Assembly: GCA_001897515.1 (NCBI GenBank)
Contig: MKTA01000006.1
Span: 37,555-101,554 of the forward strand
Length of the DNA stretch: 64,000 bases
Source of the DNA: Bacteroidetes bacterium 41-46
GTDB lineage: Bacteria > Bacteroidota > Bacteroidia > Bacteroidales > UBA932
Direction: 5' to 3'
Shown here: positions 1 to 8,430 of the stretch, one piece after another
How the letters are laid out: each line of letters begins with the position of its first letter
How positions within the stretch are numbered: position 1 is the first letter of the stretch
Made by a program: the position numbers and the translations under genes
The notes under the pieces: generated by a model
Told to the model about the DNA's origin: nothing
The model's input: the letters and a program-made list of their open reading frames with translations, nothing else
The model's database searches: none

Positions 1-1056
1 GTCTTCATCAACATATGACAATGAGTCTGCATGGATCTCTCCATCCTCAAGTATAATTCCCTTAAGAATCTCGTCAAAATGCGGCTTTGACAGATTTTTG
101 TCAAGAACAACGTGATATATTTTTTTCCTGTTATTTGACGGATGGGTAAGTTTATCAGCCAGCTCTCCGTCATTTGTAAGTAAAAGGACACCAGTTGTCT
201 GTTTGTCAAGCCTGCCTACAGGATAAACCCTTTGGGGACATTTTCCAGATATAAGCTCCATAACGGTTTTCTCAGCGTTTGGATCAGATAGGGTTGTTAC
301 AAAATCTTTAGGTTTATTCATTACAATATAGACCTTCTCCTCTCCTTTAAGTCTCTCTCCGTTAAATCTGATATCGTCTGATGGATTTACCCTTACTCCC
401 AGTTGAGTAATAATCTCGCCATTCACAGTCACAAGTCCTGCCTCAATGTATTCATCTGCCTCTCTGCGTGAACAGATACCTGAATTTGCAATAAATTTAT
501 TAAGCCTTACCAGTCCGTCCTCCCTCTTCTTAGATGTAGGCTTCTTCTTAATTACTCTTTTAGGTGACTCAAAGGAACCTCTTCTGTATGAAGGTTTGTC
601 GTCTGAAGAACCTCTTCTGTATGAAGGTTTGTCGTCTGAGGAACCTCTTCTGTATGAAGGTTTGTCGTCTGAGGAACCTCTTCTGTATGAAGGTTTGTCG
701 TCTGAAGAGCCTCTTCTGTATGAAGGTTTGTCGTCTGAAGAGCCTCTTCTGTATGAAGGTTTGTCGTCTGAAGAACCTCTTCTGTATGAAGGTTTGTCGT
801 CTGAAGAACCTCTTCTGAATGAAGGTCTTGAGTCTAATGATGACCTCCTGAATGATGGCTTCTCATCTGATGATGACCTCCTGAATGATGGCTTTTCGTC
901 TGATGATGACCTGCCTGGCGATTCTCTTCTTGATGAGGACTTTGAGGATGTGCCTCTTCCGTATGCTGATTTCTCTCCTGATGAGCTGCGCCCTCTCTTT
1001 GTTGGCTCTGTTGACCTCCCGGCCTCAGAACTCTTTTTTAGTTCAATTTTTCTCAT
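1..1056 (-). CDS. RluB/RsuA-family rRNA pseudouridine synthase, 3' end outside window
   Basis: Likely 23S rRNA pseudouridine synthase, which isomerises a uridine in the large-subunit rRNA. The reading frame runs off the left edge, so the C-terminus is missing. After a basic, Ser/Arg-rich N-terminal arm comes an S4 RNA-binding domain (LNKFIANSGICSRREADEYI), then the catalytic domain with the motif GRLDKQTTGVLLLTNDGE, whose Asp is the family's catalytic residue. The start is the ATG complementary to 1054-1056. The N-terminal arm holds ten tandem 11-residue repeats and is far longer than in enteric RluB, though Ser/Arg-rich extensions are common in Bacteroidetes homologues. Family assignment is firm; RluB rather than RluE or RluF is an inference. 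Confidence 0.9.
   Translation of the reverse strand, partial: MRKIELKKSSEAGRSTEPTKRGRSSSGEKSAYGRGTSSKSSSRRESPGRSSSDEKPSFRRSSSDEKPSFRRSSLDSRPSFRRGSSDDKPSYRRGSSDDKPSYRRGSSDDKPSYRRGSSDDKPSYRRGSSDDKPSYRRGSSDDKPSYRRGSSDDKPSYRRGSFESPKRVIKKKPTSKKREDGLVRLNKFIANSGICSRREADEYIEAGLVTVNGEIITQLGVRVNPSDDIRFNGERLKGEEKVYIVMNKPKDFVTTLSDPNAEKTVMELISGKCPQRVYPVGRLDKQTTGVLLLTNDGELADKLTHPSNNRKKIYHVVLDKNLSKPHFDEILKGIILEDGEIHADSLSYVDED
578..907 (-). repeat. Ten tandem 33-bp repeats inside the pseudouridine synthase gene
   Basis: Seven nearly identical 33-bp units (578-808) are followed by three more diverged units (809-907). Each encodes 11 residues of the type SSDDKPSYRRG on the minus strand. The 33-bp length keeps the frame, so copy number can change without breaking the gene. 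The near identity of the seven units, which differ mainly at a GAA/GAG codon, suggests recent expansion by slippage or recombination. Confidence 0.95.
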
Positions 1057-1074
1057 TGATGTATTATTCGGGTG

Positions 1075-1082
1075 CAAATGTA
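1075..1082 (-). promoter_or_regulatory. Candidate -7 element for the pseudouridine synthase gene
   Basis: On the minus strand the sequence TACATTTG fits the Bacteroidetes -7 consensus TAnnTTTG and lies about 19 bp before the start codon. No clear TTTG -33 element is seen at the expected spacing, so this is only a candidate. Confidence 0.3.
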
Positions 1083-1139
1083 TGTTTTTAAGATAGATTT
1101 TCCTACTTTTACATCCTTATTAAGCAATTTCCCGGAATT

Positions 1140-2417
1140 ATGAACGGCCTGAAAGCTCAACTAGCGCGAGTGTTTGGTATTAATCCGCTTATGCGTGAAA
1201 ATCTTATTGTTTCACTAAGATCAATTAAGAGTACCCGTTTACGCTCCTCTCTTACGATATTGATTATTGCAATAGGCATAACATCTCTTGTGGGAATTCT
1301 CACTGCAACAGACTCTTTAAAGGCTCTGATGACTGAGAATTTTGGCAAAATGGGTGCAAACTCCTTCTCAGTAAGATCCGCTTTTACTGAAACAGAAACT
1401 GCAGGCAGAAGACCAAGAGTAATGAACAGGAGAAATATATCGTATGCTCAGGCTAAGAGCTTTGCCGACAATTTTACAATTCCTTCTACAATATCTATTT
1501 CAGCAACTGCTATTGGGAATGCAACAATCAAATATGGTTCAAACAAGACAAACCCTAATATAAGAGTTACAGCAACTGACGAAAACAATTTATCTTTCTC
1601 AGGTGCAACAATAGCAAAAGGGAGAAATTTTAGCAGGCAGGATCTTGAGTCAGCTACATTTACCTGTCTGATAGGCTCTGGTGTAGAGAGATCTCTTTTC
1701 AAAGGGGAGGAGGCTATCGGTAAAATCATAAGTGTAGGAGCTGCCAGATATGAGGTTATTGGGACTATAGCCAGCCAGGGTAGTACTTTTGGGGGCGGAC
1801 CTGATAACCAGGTTTGGATTCCAATATCCAATGCGCGAGGTGTATTTCTTACCGACAACTCATTTTATGTAATAAATGTTGTACCCAGGGAGGGGGTAAA
1901 TCAGGAGAGGGCCATTGAAGCTGCTGAACAGCTTTTCAGATCAATAAGGAGACTTAGTCCGGTGGACGCTTCAGACTTCAGGGTTACTAAATCCGACGCA
2001 TTCCTGGAGGATATAATGAAAATAATGGGATATGTTACCGCTGCAGCCTTCATTATAGGAATAATTACACTATTGGGAGCAGCTGTCGGTCTTATGAATA
2101 TTATGCTAGTCTCTGTTAAGGAGAGAACGCGTGAGATAGGGACTAGAAAAGCATTGGGGGCAAACTCTAAAACAATCAAACAGCAGTTTCTTTTTGAATC
2201 TATTGTTATAGGGCAAATCGGGGGAGTTATGGGTATTCTTTTGGGAATAATTATTGGAAATCTTACCGCCCTTTTAATGAAGAGTCCTTTTGTAATGCCT
2301 TGGCTTTGGATGTTTATGGGTGTAATGGTATGTCTGATAGTCAGTATTCTTTCCGGCTATATACCTGCTGTAAGGGCATCAAAGCTGGATCCTATTGAGG
2401 CCCTGAGGTACGAATAA
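1140..2417 (+). CDS. MacB/FtsX-type ABC transporter permease
   Basis: 425-residue inner-membrane permease of the MacB/LolC type. It has one transmembrane segment near residues 38-58, a large periplasmic MacB_PCD domain to about residue 285, then three C-terminal transmembrane segments of the FtsX domain. The sequence [16 protein letters not shown] between TM2 and TM3 is the characteristic coupling loop, and the end ([17 protein letters not shown]) is typical. Such permeases use an ATPase and often a membrane-fusion protein to move lipoproteins, peptides or other substrates. Neither partner is adjacent, so the substrate cannot be inferred. It diverges from the pseudouridine synthase gene and converges on tonB. 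Confidence 0.92.
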   Translation: MNGLKAQLARVFGINPLMRENLIVSLRSIKSTRLRSSLTILIIAIGITSLVGILTATDSLKALMTENFGKMGANSFSVRSAFTETETAGRRPRVMNRRNISYAQAKSFADNFTIPSTISISATAIGNATIKYGSNKTNPNIRVTATDENNLSFSGATIAKGRNFSRQDLESATFTCLIGSGVERSLFKGEEAIGKIISVGAARYEVIGTIASQGSTFGGGPDNQVWIPISNARGVFLTDNSFYVINVVPREGVNQERAIEAAEQLFRSIRRLSPVDASDFRVTKSDAFLEDIMKIMGYVTAAAFIIGIITLLGAAVGLMNIMLVSVKERTREIGTRKALGANSKTIKQQFLFESIVIGQIGGVMGILLGIIIGNLTALLMKSPFVMPWLWMFMGVMVCLIVSILSGYIPAVRASKLDPIEALRYE

Positions 2418-2433
2418 CACTATCTAATTATTT

Positions 2434-3204
2434 CTACCTTAATCTGAATATATAAGTGATAGTACCCTCCTGGACAACAGGGGCGGAGGAGCTGAGGTTG
2501 AACTTAGCTTTAAGTGCAGCTCTTCTTGATGCCTCCCACAGTGTTCTGTTCTGGACTGTTGTACCGGGAGCTCCAGGAGTAGCATCTATGACTGTTCCGT
2601 ATTGGTCAACCATTATTTTTACAACGACCCTTCCGGCAGCGTTTACGGAGTAGTCGGGCTCAGGCAGGTTTCCCATAATGCTTCTTCCTGCAAGTCTTGC
2701 AGAGGGCTCACCCTCTGTTGACCCTACCTGTGTGTTGCCCTCAGCATGGCCTGCAGAGAGACTTTCACTTATCTGTTTGGAGAGCTGAGGGTCTGTGCTA
2801 TTCTGATTTTGTGCACTGGGAAAAAGTGCCCTTCTGTCTATGGGTTTGGGTTTAGGGGGCTCATAATGTTCAACATCTCCGCTTTCACCGGAGGTTGCCT
2901 CGGCACCTGTATTCGTTCTTGTCCCCTGAATTGCAGATTCAGATCTTTGTACTAATCTCACCTCCTCTTGTGGCCTTGGATTTTCTACCCGAGGCTCATG
3001 TCCGCTCCTCACCTGAACAGGCTTTGGTGGCTCCATCTCCAGATCAACTTCAATTCCCATCTCAGCAGGAGGGGGGTAGATGACCTTAAAACCGGAGGAG
3101 AATAGCATTGTTATTGCCAACAGATGCACACCAACAGTCAGGCCTGCGCCAATTACTTTGGCTCTGGCCTCCTGAGGTGTATCTCTTTTGGGGACTTTTG
3201 ACAT
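2434..3204 (-). CDS. tonB: TonB-family energy transducer
   Basis: 256 residues. A single N-terminal transmembrane segment (about residues 20-41) is followed by a Pro/Glu-rich periplasmic linker and a C-terminal TonB domain (about 175-256) containing VVVKIMVDQYGTVIDA and ending in TYIFRLR. It is expected to transmit proton-motive force from ExbB-ExbD to outer-membrane receptors. It is last in an exbB-exbD-tonB order with gaps of 8 and 14 bp, so the three are probably one transcript. Bacteroidetes carry many paralogues, so the cognate receptor is unknown. Confidence 0.93.
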   Translation of the reverse strand: MSKVPKRDTPQEARAKVIGAGLTVGVHLLAITMLFSSGFKVIYPPPAEMGIEVDLEMEPPKPVQVRSGHEPRVENPRPQEEVRLVQRSESAIQGTRTNTGAEATSGESGDVEHYEPPKPKPIDRRALFPSAQNQNSTDPQLSKQISESLSAGHAEGNTQVGSTEGEPSARLAGRSIMGNLPEPDYSVNAAGRVVVKIMVDQYGTVIDATPGAPGTTVQNRTLWEASRRAALKAKFNLSSSAPVVQEGTITYIFRLR

Positions 3205-3218
3205 TGATTAAAAAAATA

Positions 3219-3632
3219 TTATTCGGCTGCAGTCGCTAAAATAATTCTGTATTGATTGCGTTTGGCTATATTCATCACATTCACAACCTGCTCCATAGGT
3301 ACGCTTTTATCTACATGCAGAGAAATTGTAGGCTCCTCCCTATCCATCAACTCTTTTTGAATCAGAGATTCAATGTCGTTAAACTGAACCGGAGTGTTTT
3401 TACCGTTGATATGGTAAGAAAATGTATTTGAAGGCATATAGTGCTTTATGGATATACTGACCATAGGTTTAGCAGCGACCTGATTAGTGCTCTTGGGCAG
3501 TAAGAGTTTAAGTGCATTTGGATTAACCAAAGTTGATGTTACAAGGAAAAAGACAAGCAACAGAAAGACTATGTCAGTCATTGACGACATGCTGAATGTT
3601 GAATTTACCTTTGAACGACGTTTTATTGCCAT
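3219..3632 (-). CDS. exbD: ExbD/TolR-family biopolymer transport protein
   Basis: 137 residues. One N-terminal transmembrane segment (SMTDIVFLLLVFFLVTST, about residues 16-34) carries the conserved Asp of ExbD/TolR proteins in the MTDIVFLLL motif, the residue that couples proton flow. A small periplasmic domain follows. It lies between exbB and tonB and should form the proton-driven motor with ExbB. Confidence 0.94.
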   Translation of the reverse strand: MAIKRRSKVNSTFSMSSMTDIVFLLLVFFLVTSTLVNPNALKLLLPKSTNQVAAKPMVSISIKHYMPSNTFSYHINGKNTPVQFNDIESLIQKELMDREEPTISLHVDKSVPMEQVVNVMNIAKRNQYRIILATAAE

Positions 3633-3640
3633 TACATTCT

Positions 3641-4348
3641 CTATTTGCCTGCAGGTTCGTGCAGAAGATCCATAAATTCAATGGTATTGCTCTCCATTTT
3701 GTAAACTATGTTGTCAATTCTGGCGACAAGATAGTTATATCCAAAGTATGCAATAATACCAACTATCAGACCCGCTACGGTAGTTACCATAGCTGTATAG
3801 ATACCTCCTGAAAGAAGAGTTATGTCAACATTGCTTCCGGCCTGAGACATATTGTAGAATGCCTGAATCATTCCAATAACAGTTCCTAGGAAACCAATCA
3901 TTGGTGCTCCTCCGGCAATTGTTGCAAGCATCGGGAGTCCCTTCTCCAGTCTTGCAATCTCTACATTTCCCATGTTTTCAACAGCGGTCTGAATATCATT
4001 AAGAGGCCTTCCGATCCTTTCAATACCCTTTTCAATCAACCTGGCTATAGGTGTCTCCTGAGTTTGGCAAAGATTTATTGCAGCCTTTATCTTACCCTCA
4101 TGAATATAATCATGGATGTTTCTCATGAAATTTTCGTCAATCTGCGATGCTTTGCGAATTGCCCACCATCTCTCTCCAAAAATATAGATGGTTAAAATTG
4201 AGAGGAGAAGGAGCGGAAGCATAATCCATCCTCCCTTCATAGCCATGCTTATTAATGAAAATGAGAGCTCTTCCTTTACTGGAAGAACAGCCTGAACTGC
4301 AACTTCAGAGGCATCCTGCGCCATTGCTGCCAAAATTGGAAAGGTCAT
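3641..4348 (-). CDS. exbB: ExbB/TolQ/MotA-family proton channel
   Basis: 235 residues with three transmembrane segments near residues 37-57, 135-160 and 175-200. The glycine-rich stretch LATIAGGAPMIGFLGTVIGMIQAF and the following TAMVTTVAGLIVGIIAYFGYN are typical of MotA/TolQ/ExbB proteins. It is first in the exbB-exbD-tonB operon and is preceded by a good candidate promoter. The start at 4348 leaves a short hydrophobic N-terminus that could be a signal peptide. Confidence 0.94.
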   Translation of the reverse strand: MTFPILAAMAQDASEVAVQAVLPVKEELSFSLISMAMKGGWIMLPLLLLSILTIYIFGERWWAIRKASQIDENFMRNIHDYIHEGKIKAAINLCQTQETPIARLIEKGIERIGRPLNDIQTAVENMGNVEIARLEKGLPMLATIAGGAPMIGFLGTVIGMIQAFYNMSQAGSNVDITLLSGGIYTAMVTTVAGLIVGIIAYFGYNYLVARIDNIVYKMESNTIEFMDLLHEPAGK

Positions 4349-4378
4349 AGTAATTTTTCTTTTTTAATCAATTGTACG

Positions 4379-4409
4379 CAAAAATACAACAATTGGGCCA
4401 TTTAATAAA
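4379..4409 (-). promoter_or_regulatory. Candidate promoter of exbB-exbD-tonB
   Basis: On the minus strand TTTA (4406-4409) is followed by exactly 19 bp and then TATTTTTG (4379-4386). This matches the Bacteroidetes arrangement TTTG-N19-TAnnTTTG with one mismatch. It lies 31 bp upstream of the exbB start. Confidence 0.6.
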
Positions 4410-4426
4410 CAGCCCGATTGCAAAAT

Positions 4427-5431
4427 TCAGAAACTATTTCTGTATTTAGCAAACCGACCTTTCTCTCTGGGATGAACATTGTCTCTCCTCTCCCATGGCC
4501 AACCCCCAAATTCTGTCCTCCTGTAATCCTCAAATGCTTTATATATCTCTTCGTTTGTATTCATAACAAAAGGGCCATACTGAACAACGGGTTCATCAAT
4601 TCTTTTGCCCTGCAAAACCGCGATAAGATTCACTTCAGAATCTCCTTTTATGAATACATCGGCATTTGGTGATAAATCTATTGCCTGACCTGATAAAAAC
4701 CTCTCTTCGTTAACAAAAATTTCTCCTCCTCTGTAGAAGTATATGGTTCTTGATGTATCAGGCGAGGCGGGGGGCAATAATATCTGAGCGTCTGATTCAA
4801 GCTTTATTGTAAGTATAGTGACCTCGTTCTCTGGAGAACTGGCCCAGGAGTCCGGGGCCGGATCCGGGGCTCTTACACCCTCAAATGTTCCGGCTATGAT
4901 ATCCACCTCTGCTCTTCCTGATATCCCGTTTTTAATGACAACTTTTGGAATCTCCTCAGCCCATAGCATCTTAAAATGAGGTTCAACAAACTTTTTTGAT
5001 TTTGGCAGATTTAACCAAACTTGAAAAAGCTCAAGCGGGTTATCACTCTCCTCATTCAATAGGGGAAACATCTCTGAGTGCTGAAGTCCGGCACCTGCCG
5101 TCATCCACTGCACATCTCCCTCTCCATATCTACCGGCCTCGCCATGCGAATCTGAGTGGTCAACAAATCCGGTTTTAACAATAGTTATCGTCTCAAACCC
5201 TCTGTGAGGATGTACAGGGAATCCTGGAACCCTGTCTCCGTGGTACATACGCCATCCGTCTCTACCTTCAAAATCGTTCCCAATATTTCTCCCATCAAGA
5301 GAGGTCACTGGCTCCATATATTTGTTACCTGGAGGATAGTAGTCTAAATGGTGTGCGCAAAAGATAAATGGATTCTTGACAGGCCAGCGTGTTCCAAGGG
5401 GATTGACTCCAATAATTGCTTTACTTTTCAT
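4427..5431 (-). CDS. Pirin family protein
   Basis: 334-residue bicupin of the pirin family. The metal-ligand motifs HPHRGFET (around residue 94) and the downstream LQHSEMFP are intact. Bacterial pirins bind iron; some have quercetin 2,3-dioxygenase activity and others modulate metabolic enzymes, so the role here is undetermined. No signal peptide is visible, so it is probably cytoplasmic. It sits 1 bp downstream of the transglycosylase gene and is likely last in that operon. Confidence 0.9.
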   Translation of the reverse strand: MKSKAIIGVNPLGTRWPVKNPFIFCAHHLDYYPPGNKYMEPVTSLDGRNIGNDFEGRDGWRMYHGDRVPGFPVHPHRGFETITIVKTGFVDHSDSHGEAGRYGEGDVQWMTAGAGLQHSEMFPLLNEESDNPLELFQVWLNLPKSKKFVEPHFKMLWAEEIPKVVIKNGISGRAEVDIIAGTFEGVRAPDPAPDSWASSPENEVTILTIKLESDAQILLPPASPDTSRTIYFYRGGEIFVNEERFLSGQAIDLSPNADVFIKGDSEVNLIAVLQGKRIDEPVVQYGPFVMNTNEEIYKAFEDYRRTEFGGWPWERRDNVHPREKGRFAKYRNSF

Positions 5432-5432
5432 T

Positions 5433-7349
5433 TCAGTCAGGTTTGTTTACCAAATCTAACATTTTTTTGACGGATTCAGAAACATTAATATCGGCAGATA
5501 TACGGCTCTCTTGATCCTCACCGATAATACCTTTTACTCTAAGCCTCTCTGCAAGAAGTTTGAAGTACGGGTTCATCTCCGCTTTAAGTGAGTAATCAGG
5601 ATTGAAGTTTCTTAGGGCCCTTTTAGGGGCGGGAATAATTGATGCTAAGAATATAGATTCATTGATTGAGAGTTGCCAGGGCTCTTTTGAAAACCAGAAA
5701 CGGGAGGCCTCTGTTATCCCGTAGATACCCGGTCCCCATTCAATTATATTAAGATAGACCTCAAACATCCTCTCTTTGGAGACCAGCCTATTATTTTCTA
5801 TAAGCCAGACAATAATCATCTCCTCAAATTTGCGGGCCAGAGTCTTGTGTTTGTTAAGGTAAACATTTTTGACCAGCTGCATTGAAATTGAGCTCCCTCC
5901 TCTTGCAAACTTCCCTCTCTTAATATTTTCCACCATTGCATCCCTGATAGCTCCGGGCACAAATCCTTTGTGGAAGTAGAAACCTCCATCTTCAGACTGA
6001 AGAATAGCTGTTTTAAGATGCTCAGGAATCCTCTCCAAAGGAGTAAAGCCGGGATTTCCTGGTCCTACGACAATTTCTCTGACTGCCTCTCCGTTTTCAT
6101 ATATTGTGTGAATGAACTCTTCGCTCATTATCCGTAAGTCAGCCTCTCCTTGTTTTATGATCCTAAAATCTTTGCTATTAAGCGATGACTCAAGTTTTAA
6201 ACTATCGGGCTGATTCATGTCTAACTGCAGGTTGAAATTGAAATCAAGGCTCCCTTCAGCTTTAATCTCTTCTATTCCGGCAAACAGCCCTCTTGGCAGG
6301 GATTTGAAAAAGAGACCGGCATCTAATCCTATTTTCTCAAGATGAGCTGAGAATATCCACTTTTCACCTTTTTGAGCCTTTAGCCATGGAGAGAGTTGCA
6401 ACGAATTTATCTGAATTACTGATGAAGAGTCAAGTTCAGCATAATTATTCCCAATGTGTATATTATAATCCACTTTTCCCCTGTGCAGAACAATCTCGTA
6501 AGGTGATAATGATTTATGAAATACAGCAAGTGAGGAGGCAGATGCACTTCCTGAAAAATTAACCTCTGCGCCCTCTCTTTTGCCACCCGTAATTTCAAGA
6601 GATAGTGTGTCAAATATTAGGCTTGCGCCCCATCTATAGCCAATGAATGGGAGAGAGAAAACGGAGTCGCTTTCCGGATGAAAAGTTGCTGTGATTTTTC
6701 GCTCTTTGTCGTTTAGCGAACCCTCAGCTCTCAATCTCTCAATAGTACCGTTCTCGTCAGTTGTAATAACTGAGGAGTATTTGTCTTTTATTACGCCGGA
6801 CTCCTCTAGTGTTACTTTAAGGTTATAGTCACCATTTGAATAAGAGATATAAACATTTCTAAGAGTAGCATTGGACGGTATAAGGTCAAGAAAAAGTGAG
6901 TAAAGTGAGGATGCCGGTTTTGAAAAATCTGTTAAGGGTTTAATATCTTTTCTTTCTGAATTGACATCTGAACTTACTTTATTATATAAGAATTCAAAGT
7001 TAGATATTGGGCCGTTTTTAATAAAGGTAAGTCCTGCCTCCTCAAGCTCCAGATAACTTAAGTCCGGCCTGAGAAATAAAGCGCGCCAAAAATTGAGCCT
7101 GGCTTTAATTTTCTTAGCCCTGAAAAGGGTCTCTTCGCCTTTTGGAGTAATTGTAAAATTGTTGATTTCCACTCCTGCTATACCAAATATACTTAGTCTG
7201 TCATATTTTATTTCAAGAAGGAATTGTTCTTCAATTTTGTCAATATATCTGTCGGCAACAATACGTATTACAAACCCCCTGAGAGAGAGAGCCAGTACTG
7301 AGAAAGAAAGAATACCCAGAATTATCAGACCTCTTTTATTTAGTATCAT
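5433..7349 (-). CDS. GT51 peptidoglycan transglycosylase with AsmA-like N-terminal region
   Basis: 638 residues. It has an N-terminal membrane anchor (about residues 8-28), a long region of repeated beta-rich character resembling AsmA-type membrane proteins, then a C-terminal GT51 domain (about 425-600). The catalytic motif QSEDGGFYFHKG (Glu near residue 453), RGGSSISMQLVKN, KFEEMIIVWLIE and EVYLNIIEWGPGIYG correspond to the conserved GT51 motifs. There is no transpeptidase domain, so it is a monofunctional polymerase of lipid II, like MtgA, but more than twice MtgA's length. Its start overlaps the end of the chromate transporter gene by 4 bp (ATGA), suggesting translational coupling. Confidence 0.88.
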   Translation of the reverse strand: MILNKRGLIILGILSFSVLALSLRGFVIRIVADRYIDKIEEQFLLEIKYDRLSIFGIAGVEINNFTITPKGEETLFRAKKIKARLNFWRALFLRPDLSYLELEEAGLTFIKNGPISNFEFLYNKVSSDVNSERKDIKPLTDFSKPASSLYSLFLDLIPSNATLRNVYISYSNGDYNLKVTLEESGVIKDKYSSVITTDENGTIERLRAEGSLNDKERKITATFHPESDSVFSLPFIGYRWGASLIFDTLSLEITGGKREGAEVNFSGSASASSLAVFHKSLSPYEIVLHRGKVDYNIHIGNNYAELDSSSVIQINSLQLSPWLKAQKGEKWIFSAHLEKIGLDAGLFFKSLPRGLFAGIEEIKAEGSLDFNFNLQLDMNQPDSLKLESSLNSKDFRIIKQGEADLRIMSEEFIHTIYENGEAVREIVVGPGNPGFTPLERIPEHLKTAILQSEDGGFYFHKGFVPGAIRDAMVENIKRGKFARGGSSISMQLVKNVYLNKHKTLARKFEEMIIVWLIENNRLVSKERMFEVYLNIIEWGPGIYGITEASRFWFSKEPWQLSINESIFLASIIPAPKRALRNFNPDYSLKAEMNPYFKLLAERLRVKGIIGEDQESRISADINVSESVKKMLDLVNKPD

Positions 7350-8419
7350 ACAAGGAGAAGTAAGTATCCGGCCAATGCTCCGCCAAGAACAACAAATGCG
7401 CTGTTCAGTCTCTTAAAGTAAAGCAATGATGCCATTGACACCAATGCTATCATTGTGCTTTTCCAGTCGGTCAGAGCATCCATCCCCATTTTTATGCAAA
7501 CTGTAACTATAACGGCTACTGAAGCAGCATTAACTGCATCAAGGAATGCTGAGAAGAGTTTTGACTTTTTCAACCTTGGCAATAGCGGGTTAAGTAGTGC
7601 CACAAAGAGAAATGATGGGAGGAAGATTCCCAAAGTAGCTAACAGAGAACCGGATAAACCTCCCATCTGCCAGCCGATAAAGGTCGCTGTTGAGAGAACC
7701 GGCCCAGGGGTGAACTGACCTGCTGCAACGGAGTCAATAAGCACCTCCCTTGAAAGTAATCCGGTAGCAACTAGTTCGGCATCAAGAAAAGCGAATAGAA
7801 CATATCCGCTGCCATAGAGTAGTGCTCCGGTTTTGAAAAAAATTAAAAGTATCTGAAGACCAGGAACAACTGAGAGTGTTCTCTCTTTTGCTTTGTTGCC
7901 GATATGAAATAACATACCTACTGCTCCGGCAGAGAATAGTGCATATATTTCGTTAACTCCAAATAGTGTAGCAATAAGCACAGCTATCCCAAGAAATATT
8001 AGTGTTGAGTTTTTAAAAGCCCTCTTTCCTAATGGAATTGCGGCATTTGCAATTATTGCAATAACAGCAGGTTTTATACCGTATATGAATTTTTCTGCAT
8101 TAGGAAGTGTGCCGTATTGCTGATATAACCAGGCAATAAGTCCGGTTATCAGAATAGCCGGAGCAATAAAGGATGCACCGGCAACAAGAAGCCCTTTCCA
8201 ACCACGCTGTTCGTATCCGCAGTGCATCGTCATTTCGGTAGAGTTGGGCCCGGGTATCAGATTTGTTGCCCCTACCAAATCAAGAAAATGTTCATGAGTC
8301 ATCCATCGTCTTTTCCTCACTACCTCATCCTCCATCATAGCTATATGGGCTGCCGGTCCTCCAAACGATATTGATCCCAATTTAAGAAAAAGCAGGAATA
8401 TCTCTTTAAGTGTCGTCAT
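7346..8419 (-). CDS. chrA: Chromate transporter (ChrA family), two CHR domains
   Basis: 357-residue membrane protein with two homologous CHR halves. The first half has FLKLGSISFGGPAAHIAMME and LIPGPNSTEMTMHCGYE; the second has FFKTGALLYGSGYVLFAFL and GQFTPGPVLSTATFIGW. The paired FGGP and PGP motifs are the hallmark of the long-chain ChrA family, which expels chromate or transports related anions. Physiological substrate in an anaerobe is uncertain. Translationally coupled to the downstream transglycosylase by a 4-bp overlap. Confidence 0.92.
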   Translation of the reverse strand: MTTLKEIFLLFLKLGSISFGGPAAHIAMMEDEVVRKRRWMTHEHFLDLVGATNLIPGPNSTEMTMHCGYEQRGWKGLLVAGASFIAPAILITGLIAWLYQQYGTLPNAEKFIYGIKPAVIAIIANAAIPLGKRAFKNSTLIFLGIAVLIATLFGVNEIYALFSAGAVGMLFHIGNKAKERTLSVVPGLQILLIFFKTGALLYGSGYVLFAFLDAELVATGLLSREVLIDSVAAGQFTPGPVLSTATFIGWQMGGLSGSLLATLGIFLPSFLFVALLNPLLPRLKKSKLFSAFLDAVNAASVAVIVTVCIKMGMDALTDWKSTMIALVSMASLLYFKRLNSAFVVLGGALAGYLLLLV

Positions 8420-8430
8420 AGCGGATTTCT

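Noticed and set aside
578..907. Possible CRISPR array
   Set aside because: The 33-bp units are contiguous without unique spacers, and they encode an in-frame peptide repeat.
446..1096. Long plus-strand open frames across the repeat tract (216 and 84 residues)
   Set aside because: They are antisense shadows of the pseudouridine synthase gene; the 33-bp repeat lacks stops in several frames. The minus-strand frame has clear S4 and catalytic motifs.
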